A DNA stretch of 40,070 bases from CAZIRF01 sp964541755 (GTDB lineage: Bacteria > Spirochaetota > Spirochaetia > Treponematales > Breznakiellaceae): NCBI GenBank assembly GCA_964541755.1, contig CAZIRF010000027.1, positions 1 through 40,070 on the forward strand, read 5' to 3'. Shown here one piece after another: positions 33,606-40,070 of the stretch. The translations under genes were made by a program, and so were the position numbers. A model generated the notes under the pieces. It made no database searches. It was not told where the DNA came from and saw only the letters and a program-made list of their open reading frames with translations. Within the stretch, counting starts at the first letter, position 1. The number at the start of each line of letters is the position of its first letter.

Positions 33606-36600
33606 ATGGAAACGAGCGAGCCAAAGCGCAAGAGGGGGCGGCCCCCCAAGGACAAGAGCGCCAAATCAAACCGGGCGGGGAATGGCAAGACCGGGAAGTC
33701 TGTGGATACGCTTGGATCGGGAGTGGCGGACGTTGCGCCCGGGACTCTTCCCCGCCGCCGTGGCAGACCGCCGAAGAATCCCGCAGCTGCGCCAGTGCCG
33801 GAAACAGCAGCATCAGGAACGGTAGCAACCGTACCCATGATGGATGCATCGTCTCGTGCCCCTTCAATGCGTCGGCCTCCACGATCTTTCCATGCCCGGC
33901 TGTCTGGTGGGGTGGGCGAGCGGATGTTGGCGCTGGTAGATCCCAAGGGCAAAATAATCACTCCCGATTTTCGAACCTTTGCAGGTAGTGAACGACTCTT
34001 GATTCGGGCTTTTTTGGCAGAAGTCCAACGAACAGCGCCAAACTGGCGTTGGGATGGGCCTTCAAATATTGCGACGAATGGTTGCATTTCCAATCCGTCA
34101 GAGGCCCTTATGGATTTGGCTGTTACTGCGGGTGCCCTTGTCGATGAAGACCTCAAACCCCTGGCTTTGATACCCGGGGATTACCGCTCTGCACTGGAAC
34201 TCGATAATCCCGCGGCCGCTGCTGTGAATGTTTCGCCAATACTTATCAACAAAGAAAGTGGGGAGTCTGTGCGCCCGCTCGGTGGACGGCTGGACCCGTT
34301 GACGCAAGGAATTATTCGCATTGATCGTTCCCTCTATCATGTTGACCCGCTTGGCCCTTGGTTTGAGCGTATCACTCTCAGGCGTGAAAAGGTACCTCAA
34401 GAGGCTTTGGAGGCCTGGCTCTCCATAGCTCGTTCCCTAATTCCTGCCCTTGATATCGTCTCTGCAGGCTGGTCGACCAGATTCAACCGCCCGGTCAACG
34501 CCCGGCCCGCTTTGCTCTTTTCCGAAATTGACGCGTATGGGTATTTGCATGTACGGCCCCAAGTGTATCTGGAGGGCTATCCACCCGGGTTTTTCGAGGA
34601 CCAGGAGGTCGTTGAGATCGTTCGCGTCGATCGGGACGAGCGACGGCTGCGAATTTGTGAGGTTCTCTTTCCCTCAAATCCGGCTGATATCTTTCGCGCC
34701 ATGATTGCACGATCCCGTTCCTCTTCCGGCCTGCGGGCTGTCGATACCGCGGTATACGAGGAAGAGGGCCTTTTCATGATTGAAGGGGAGACGGCGCGAG
34801 CTTTCCTCGAAGAGAACATGCTCGCTCTCATGCAGCACTTCGTGCTCCTTCAAACCCCGGTACTTGAAAAATACCGTCTGCGTGTTGCAAAACCACATCT
34901 CAGGCTGCATTTGGGTTCGGGTATCAATTATTTTTCGGGTACCGCTGATATATCGATGGCCGGCGAGTCCATTCCCTTCGGGCGTTTTTTGGATCAATAC
35001 CGCAAGCAGGGCCATGTTACCCTTTCCGATGGCAGTCGGGCCTGGCCGGAACGTGAGGCGGTCGAGCGCTTTGCTCGTCTCGTGTCCAGGGTCAAGGGGT
35101 CTTTCGACGAAGTCCAACTGTCTTTTTATGACCTTCCAGCCTTGCATGGCAGTGATGATATCGAAGGAGAGGGGGAGGGCTGGCAGCGGATTGATGCCTT
35201 TATCCATGGTTTCAACAGTATTGGATCGCGCCCCTTGGACAAGAGCTTGCCAAATTCCAGGCTTCGTCCCTACCAGGAGTTCGGTGTGCGCTGGCTCGAC
35301 TATTTGCGCGAACACAATCTTGGAGCTTGTCTTGCCGATGAAATGGGGCTTGGAAAAACTGTTCAAATAATAGTGATGTTACGCAATGCGTACAGTCAGG
35401 GGATGGCGGGCAATTCCCTCATCATCGTTCCTCGCAGCATCATCTTCAACTGGCAGGCGGAGTTTTCCCGATTCGCTCCCACTGTTCCAGTTCTCGTCCA
35501 TTACGGTTCTTCGCGTGATATTCCCGCTCTCAAGAATGCTCGAGATACGGTAATCATTTCGAGTTACGCCACTTTACGCAATGATATCGAAGAGCTGTCT
35601 GGCGAAGAGTTTGCCTATGTCATCCTTGACGAGGCGCAGAATGTAAAGAATCTGGGGACGAAGACTTCGCAGGCAGTTCGCGCTCTTCGTGCCCGCCACC
35701 GTATTGCCATGAGCGGAACTCCGGTAGAGAACAGTCTGGCAGACTTGTACAGCCTGTTCCTGTTCCTTTCTCCCGGTTTCTTCGGGACTGAAGCTGCCTT
35801 TACCAGAGAGTATCTGTTGCCCATACAGGAGGGGCAGGACGAAGAGCTTATGCGGGATTTGAAGCGTCGTATATACCCGTATATGTTGCGGCGGGCCAAG
35901 AAGGATGTCCTCGATGATTTGCCGGAGAAAACAGAGCAGACTGCGCTCATCGAGCTCTCTCCGGAACACCTGGCCGTCTATCGCAAACGGGGTGCGGAAA
36001 TCAAGGGCCGCATTCTAAAGGCTATGGAAGTGGAGGGGATACCCAAGAGTGCCTTCCTCATTATGCAGGGCATAACCGAGCTTCGTCGGCTTGCCGGGGT
36101 TCCCGAAGCGGATGGCGAGTTTGCCGGAGTATCGGCCAAACGGGAGTATTTGCGCGAAACGATAGGCTCCATTGTCGCAGAAGGCCACAAGTGTCTGGTG
36201 TTCACGAACTTTCTGGCGTCGGTAGAGTTGGTATCGGAAGACCTCGCCGCCTTGGGTATAGGAAACCTCGTCATGACGGGGGCCACCGTCAACCGGCACG
36301 CCTTGGTTGAGCAGTTCCAGAGCGATCCGTCCATCGGGGCCTTCATCATGACCCTTAAAACCGGGGGTGTCGGACTCAACCTTACCGCGGCGGATTACGT
36401 CTTCATCCTCGACCCTTGGTGGAACCGTGCTGCCGAACAGCAGGCCATAGACCGTACCCACCGTATAGGCCAGGTGAACCCGGTATTCTGTTACCGCATG
36501 ATCGCGAAGGACACCATCGAGGAGCGTATTCTCGAATTGCAGAATCGCAAGGCAAACCTGGCAGAGGCCCTGCTCGCCGCTGATGCGGGAGCGGTAAAGA

Positions 36601-36638
36601 AGTTGAGCGAAGAAGATATTGCATATTTGTTGGGGTAG
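33606..36638 (+). CDS. SNF2-family ATPase with two N-terminal AT-hook motifs
   Basis: This 1010-residue protein is a superfamily 2 translocase of the SNF2/RapA type. Walker A is DEMGLGKT (578-585), the Walker B box is DEAQ (675-678), and motif VI is DRTHRIGQ (949-956). The first 130 residues are basic and disordered and hold two AT-hook cores (KRGRPP at 9-14 and RRGRPPK at 51-57), which bind the minor groove of AT-rich DNA. Residues 130-560 form a large domain typical of bacterial SNF2 proteins but of unknown function. No nuclease or SWIM domain is seen. The start is ATG 33606; upstream codons belong to the nitroreductase strand. It is cotranscribed with the next two genes. Base composition is slightly more AT-rich than the left part. 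Confidence 0.93.
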   Translation: METSEPKRKRGRPPKDKSAKSNRAGNGKTGKSVDTLGSGVADVAPGTLPRRRGRPPKNPAAAPVPETAASGTVATVPMMDASSRAPSMRRPPRSFHARLSGGVGERMLALVDPKGKIITPDFRTFAGSERLLIRAFLAEVQRTAPNWRWDGPSNIATNGCISNPSEALMDLAVTAGALVDEDLKPLALIPGDYRSALELDNPAAAAVNVSPILINKESGESVRPLGGRLDPLTQGIIRIDRSLYHVDPLGPWFERITLRREKVPQEALEAWLSIARSLIPALDIVSAGWSTRFNRPVNARPALLFSEIDAYGYLHVRPQVYLEGYPPGFFEDQEVVEIVRVDRDERRLRICEVLFPSNPADIFRAMIARSRSSSGLRAVDTAVYEEEGLFMIEGETARAFLEENMLALMQHFVLLQTPVLEKYRLRVAKPHLRLHLGSGINYFSGTADISMAGESIPFGRFLDQYRKQGHVTLSDGSRAWPEREAVERFARLVSRVKGSFDEVQLSFYDLPALHGSDDIEGEGEGWQRIDAFIHGFNSIGSRPLDKSLPNSRLRPYQEFGVRWLDYLREHNLGACLADEMGLGKTVQIIVMLRNAYSQGMAGNSLIIVPRSIIFNWQAEFSRFAPTVPVLVHYGSSRDIPALKNARDTVIISSYATLRNDIEELSGEEFAYVILDEAQNVKNLGTKTSQAVRALRARHRIAMSGTPVENSLADLYSLFLFLSPGFFGTEAAFTREYLLPIQEGQDEELMRDLKRRIYPYMLRRAKKDVLDDLPEKTEQTALIELSPEHLAVYRKRGAEIKGRILKAMEVEGIPKSAFLIMQGITELRRLAGVPEADGEFAGVSAKREYLRETIGSIVAEGHKCLVFTNFLASVELVSEDLAALGIGNLVMTGATVNRHALVEQFQSDPSIGAFIMTLKTGGVGLNLTAADYVFILDPWWNRAAEQQAIDRTHRIGQVNPVFCYRMIAKDTIEERILELQNRKANLAEALLAADAGAVKKLSEEDIAYLLG

Positions 36639-36643
36639 CAGTA

Positions 36644-38572
36644 ATGGCAAAGAAACGAAAGACAGCCGATCTCAAAACCGGGGTACCGAAAGGGGCGAAG
36701 GGCGAGGAATATATACCGAACATTGCCGCATCGGTGGCAGAAGAGCCCGTTGATGTATTAAAGACGTTGAGCAGCGAAGAGCTCCTCGAACATCTTGGCG
36801 ATAACTTCAAACTCGATGAGCTCAAGCTCGTATACTGGACTTTTACCGACGAGAAGCTCAAGAACCTCCCCAAGGCCGAGGTCGTAAAACTGGTCGCCGA
36901 TCTGGTCTCCTTCAAGGATCGAAGCCGCTTCGAATCCTTTTTTGCGACACTCCCTCCATACCTTCAATCGTTGATTCGTGCCACTGTCTTTCGTGACTAC
37001 TGCGAGATCGCACCCTTCGAAAAAGAATTCGGTATCCAAATAGCCAAAGAAGAACGCATCTACTACGAAGACAAGGTCGTTCTCTCGTCTTCATTGCGTG
37101 TACACTGTTTTGCCTTGGGTGCCAAGCAGTTTATTGCCTTGAGGGAGCCCTTTCGCACTCTCTTCTCTTCTTTCATGGATATGCCCCCTCATGCAGTGCC
37201 AACTCCTCTTGAACCGGAGATCGTACCCCAAGCCCGTTGGATCAACGACGAGTTGCGGGGAGAGACCCTGGCACTTGCCATTGACAACTTGCCGGCATAT
37301 TCTGACTATGAGCGTAAACGTCGGGTAAAGGGTGCCTTCAAAAAGGGGGAGCTCGCCGCCTTTCGGGCCAAGATCGGATTGGAGCTCTTCCCTCTTTCCG
37401 GAAAAAAAGGCCCCGACCCCGTCGCCCTTCTGGATTCCTTTATATGTGCCTTCAATACCGATAAACCAAAACGCCCGAAAGATATTGATGAATGGATACG
37501 GCAATCTGTCGCGCATTTTTTCTTTGAATACCGAATACTGGATGCGTGGACCCGGGATACCGATGCCCTTACCGGATCCAGCTTTGAGTATTTCGCCCTG
37601 TGTCCCCACCTTTCGGACACTTTGAAGAGCCGGGTTTTTGATGTTTATGCCTTCCCCTATTCTCGTGCAAGCTTTCGCGACCTCCTCGTACAGATTGCGC
37701 ACAGTGGCGACTGGTATGCACTCGAGAACCTCATGATCAGTCTTGAAGCCCGGAACCACCCGCGTCTCTTCTGGCCGCAACAGCAGACCTCCTCCCTCTA
37801 CCGCAAGGTAAGCGGCCTCAAATCCCTTCGCTATTCCATATATAATCAGTATGAGTTCCATCTTTATGCAAAGGGCCCCTTTACGCATGATCTTGTAGAG
37901 AAGCCCCTTTTCTGTGCCTACTTCTACCTGATGGCCCTTTTCGGCATCGTCGAGCTGGCGGAGGATGAACCCACTACCACGATCGAGAGCGCCGGGAAAA
38001 TCCTGCCCGTTTCCCCCTGGAGCTATCTTCATGCTGTTCGGGTAACTGCCTTTGGCCGCTGGTGTCTTGGGCTTGATGAACAGAAGCCTGCAGTGACCGC
38101 TACCAGCTTTGAGGCCATTGCCGCCACAGACCTTCTCCTGGTTACCTTTCGTGGCCGATCCCTTGAGCGAAAACTCTACCTCGAGAGCATTGGCGAAGCC
38201 TTTGGTACAGAGCGCTACCGGGTTACCCTGGCATCTTTCATGCGTGGCTGTCGTACCCCCGCCGATGTCCATGAACGAATCAAACGCTTTGCCTCACTCA
38301 TAGAGCCCAAGCCCTCGAAAAAGTGGCAAGAGCTTTTCGAGACAGCTATTCGTCGTTCGCGCTTTTATCAACAGTGCGAAGAGGGCTATCTCTTCGATAC
38401 GGGAGAAAATGCCGCAGATATTCAGAGTATCCTTGCCTTCGATTCAAAGCTGTCAAAGCTTGCCAAACGTGTTGAAGGCAATCGCCTTTTTGTAAGCGCA
38501 GGGGACTTGAGCCGTTTCTCCAAGCTTCTCGAAGCCCATGGATTTCTTCTCCCTCCATCCTGGAGGCGATAA
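36644..38572 (+). CDS. Unknown protein paired with the SNF2 ATPase
   Basis: This 642-residue soluble protein lies 5 bases after the SNF2 stop and overlaps the lipoprotein start (TAATG), so all three are coupled. It begins with a basic tail (MAKKRKTADLK). A helical N-terminal region (LSSEELLEHLGDNFKLDELK, LPKAEVVKLVADLV) looks like stacked helices or a winged-helix. The rest is mixed, rich in aromatic residues, ending in VSAGDLSRFSKLLEAHGF, which recalls the end of helicase-associated domains. I found no catalytic motif, signal peptide or membrane segment and do not recognise the family. Close coupling suggests that it works with the ATPase, for example as a regulator or DNA-binding partner. 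Confidence 0.82.
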   Translation: MAKKRKTADLKTGVPKGAKGEEYIPNIAASVAEEPVDVLKTLSSEELLEHLGDNFKLDELKLVYWTFTDEKLKNLPKAEVVKLVADLVSFKDRSRFESFFATLPPYLQSLIRATVFRDYCEIAPFEKEFGIQIAKEERIYYEDKVVLSSSLRVHCFALGAKQFIALREPFRTLFSSFMDMPPHAVPTPLEPEIVPQARWINDELRGETLALAIDNLPAYSDYERKRRVKGAFKKGELAAFRAKIGLELFPLSGKKGPDPVALLDSFICAFNTDKPKRPKDIDEWIRQSVAHFFFEYRILDAWTRDTDALTGSSFEYFALCPHLSDTLKSRVFDVYAFPYSRASFRDLLVQIAHSGDWYALENLMISLEARNHPRLFWPQQQTSSLYRKVSGLKSLRYSIYNQYEFHLYAKGPFTHDLVEKPLFCAYFYLMALFGIVELAEDEPTTTIESAGKILPVSPWSYLHAVRVTAFGRWCLGLDEQKPAVTATSFEAIAATDLLLVTFRGRSLERKLYLESIGEAFGTERYRVTLASFMRGCRTPADVHERIKRFASLIEPKPSKKWQELFETAIRRSRFYQQCEEGYLFDTGENAADIQSILAFDSKLSKLAKRVEGNRLFVSAGDLSRFSKLLEAHGFLLPPSWRR

Positions 38573-39408
38573 TGAAATATCTTCGCTTGTGTTCTCATCG
38601 CGCAACCATTTTACTCTGCCTCCTCGCTCTCTTCTTGATCGTCTCTTGCACAAGTGCTGGTGGCGTCGTCGGCGCCGGCACCGGTCCTGCCCCCCGTGAG
38701 AGCGCCACGCCGTTGCGCGAAACCTATATCGCCCCCCATACACCCGTGGCCCCGATTATCGACGGTCGCCCCGATGACATCGCTTGGGAGTGTGCCCCCT
38801 GGGCGCCCATTGACCAAATCTGGATTGGCCGGCCCGCAACGCCGGATGACTTTACCGGCCACTACAAGGTCCTCTGGACGGCCGAGCGGCTCCATGTCCT
38901 TATCCGCACCCGCCGTTCACAGATCAACGATCGCTACCCGGACGAGTTTGGCGACATCTACAACTACGACTGTGCCGAGATCTTTATCGACGAGGACGAC
39001 TCCAAAAGCGATCACTCGGGCAACTTCAGTGCCTTCGCCTACCACATGACCACGACGGGCCACAGCTATCAGCATGGCCCCCGGGGCGGCCCCCACAAGG
39101 ACTTCACCGACCACGTCGAACTCGTCTGGGCCCCCGCGAACGACGATCCTGGCAACGACCTCTACTATTGGGAGGCCGCCGTTACCGTCTACGACGACAG
39201 CTTCCGCTACGGCAAAGCCAACACCCCCGTCGTCCTCCAGGCCGGCAAGCGCATGGGCTTCTGCGTCGCCTACAACACCAACAACGGCGGCCGCCAGCGC
39301 CGCAACATGTTCGGCTCCACCCATATTCCCGGCGCCGACAAAAACATCGCCTGGTACCACTCCCGCGTCTTCGGCCTCCTTGTCCTAGGCGAAGAGGGGA
39401 ATGAATAA
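38572..39408 (+). CDS. Lipoprotein with CBM9-like (carbohydrate-binding) domain
   Basis: This 278-residue lipoprotein has a signal peptide with a lipobox ending at C26 (FLIVSC). A low-complexity linker (about 27-50) leads into a domain resembling family 9 carbohydrate-binding modules: APIIDGRPDDIAWECAPW, YKVLWTAERLHVLIRTRR, YDCAEIFIDEDD, then FCVAYNTNNGG. Such domains bind sugars or sit on heme/sugar-active proteins outside the cytoplasm. The start overlaps the previous stop, with GGAGG just upstream. Its link to a SNF2 ATPase is odd, because one product is nuclear-acid directed and this one is surface-exposed; the coupling may simply be positional. A terminator follows at 39422. Confidence 0.88.
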   Translation: MKYLRLCSHRATILLCLLALFLIVSCTSAGGVVGAGTGPAPRESATPLRETYIAPHTPVAPIIDGRPDDIAWECAPWAPIDQIWIGRPATPDDFTGHYKVLWTAERLHVLIRTRRSQINDRYPDEFGDIYNYDCAEIFIDEDDSKSDHSGNFSAFAYHMTTTGHSYQHGPRGGPHKDFTDHVELVWAPANDDPGNDLYYWEAAVTVYDDSFRYGKANTPVVLQAGKRMGFCVAYNTNNGGRQRRNMFGSTHIPGADKNIAWYHSRVFGLLVLGEEGNE

Positions 39409-39421
39409 GGCCAGCGAGACA

Positions 39422-39448
39422 AGGAACCTTTTCGGGGAAAAGGTTCCT
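39422..39448 (+). terminator. Hairpin ending the SNF2-lipoprotein operon
   Basis: A perfect 11-bp stem (AGGAACCTTTT and its complement) with a CGGGG loop begins 13 bases after the stop. The tail (CTTCT) is only moderately T-rich. Confidence 0.7.
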
Positions 39449-39478
39449 CTTCTCGCGCTCTTCTCCTCCAAAAGGTGA

Positions 39479-40045
39479 TATAATAACCCGGTAGAGTTCA
39501 CAGATCCGACCGGGTTGGAGATGGCCGAGTTCTACCAGGGTAGGGTTGATGCGGCCAATTCGGGGAATAAGGAAGCGATCCAGGAGTCTACGTCGAGAGA
39601 GACGTATGAAAGTCATGTGGCAATTTCCTTCATTGATTATGGTATGTCACAAGGTCATATTTCAACAAATGATTATTTAAATTATGTCAACTTCGCTGAA
39701 AGTTTATACAATTGGAAACAACCTGAAGAATATTACCTAAAATGAGTAGAGTTCACAGGTAAATTTATTGGTTATGGCTCAGAAGCAGAAAATAGAAAAA
39801 ATGAACTAATGAAACAAGGTGTTGTTTTGAAACTTGGAATAGGTTTCACTCTAGGTTCTGGTACCGCAACAACTGTATTTACTGGATTAATGGTAGGTAT
39901 ATCTCTAGAGTCAATGATGTCAGGTAATATTTTTACAGGGTTTGATTTTGGAGCTTATTTTAGATCTGGTGTATTAGGATTATTGCCTATTAGCGGATCC
40001 GCTGGATTTGAAGTCGGTGTAGACTCTCACATTAAACCATCCTGA
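39479..40045 (+). pseudogene. Headless Rhs C-terminal tip, interrupted by an in-frame stop
   Basis: One reading frame runs from 39479 (after a TGA) to TGA 40043-40045. It opens with YNNPVEFTDPTGLE, the conserved end of an Rhs core just before the variable toxin tip. No core repeats precede it: the lipoprotein terminator lies 30 bases upstream. The frame has an internal TGA at 39743-39745 between YYLK and VEFTGKF. After about 39600 the DNA becomes strongly AT-rich, typical of swapped Rhs tips. The second part (39746-40042) is Gly-rich and hydrophobic (KLGIGFTLGSGTATTVF, GLMVGISLESMM), possibly membrane-inserting. A start at ATG 39521 could give a 74-residue product, and ATG 39809 a 78-residue one. 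More likely this is a deletion remnant, with any immunity gene beyond the edge. Confidence 0.6.
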
Positions 40046-40070
40046 ACCCGCAAGAAACTCTCACGATCAG

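Noticed and set aside
39743..39745. Internal TGA as selenocysteine or Trp recoding
   Set aside because: No stem-loop of SECIS type is obvious and other genes use TGA as stop; a nonsense mutation is simpler.
1..40070. tRNA, rRNA or CRISPR arrays
   Set aside because: Intergenic spaces were read for T-loop motifs and regular repeats; none was found.

Overview
The window is about 40 kb of GC-rich, densely packed bacterial chromosome. Gene content suggests a high-GC spirochaete of the Treponema/Spirochaeta group: an MptE-like (DUF115) protein, paired parE/parC genes, an EF-G-like GTPase, several conserved membrane or coiled-coil proteins of unknown function, and mostly short intergenic spaces. 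No rRNA, tRNA or CRISPR array was found, and taxonomy is inference only.

Left part (1-15.4 kb). A two-component pair (histidine kinase cut by the window edge, plus OmpR-type regulator) lies opposite a full-length Lhr-type helicase. Next comes an eukaryote-like isocitrate dehydrogenase whose cofactor residues look altered. An operon follows with an unknown protein ending in a histidine-kinase-like segment and a split YjjP/YjjB (ThrE-type) exporter. An XRE regulator plus CNNM/CorC protein is divergent from a degenerate kinase-like protein. A degenerate HD-GYP protein is divergent from a two-helix membrane protein coupled to alaA. Two convergent gene pairs here overlap at their 3' ends.

Middle (15.4-33.5 kb). 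A minus-strand envelope operon (signal peptidase I, class B penicillin-binding protein with PASTA domain, MptE/Maf-like protein) diverges from a LysM/M23 cell-wall protein. A compact unit with its own promoter and terminator encodes a 39-residue membrane peptide too small for most annotation. Then come a zinc-ribbon protein, a propeller/NodB-like protein lacking the usual metal histidines, asnS, an EF-G-like GTPase with altered G motifs, a coiled-coil protein, and parE-parC. A cluster of GC-rich hairpins follows parC.

Right part (33.5-40 kb). A three-gene operon holds a SNF2 ATPase with two N-terminal AT-hook motifs, a 642-residue protein I do not recognise, and a lipoprotein with a CBM9-like domain. 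After its terminator the composition turns AT-rich, and a headless, interrupted Rhs C-terminal tip begins at the conserved end of an Rhs core.

Two promoter-scale patterns stand out. At least seven genes have a -10 box only 6-11 bases before the start codon with no Shine-Dalgarno, suggesting leaderless mRNAs. Three divergent pairs appear to share or overlap one -35 hexamer. Both are read from sequence and need transcription start mapping.
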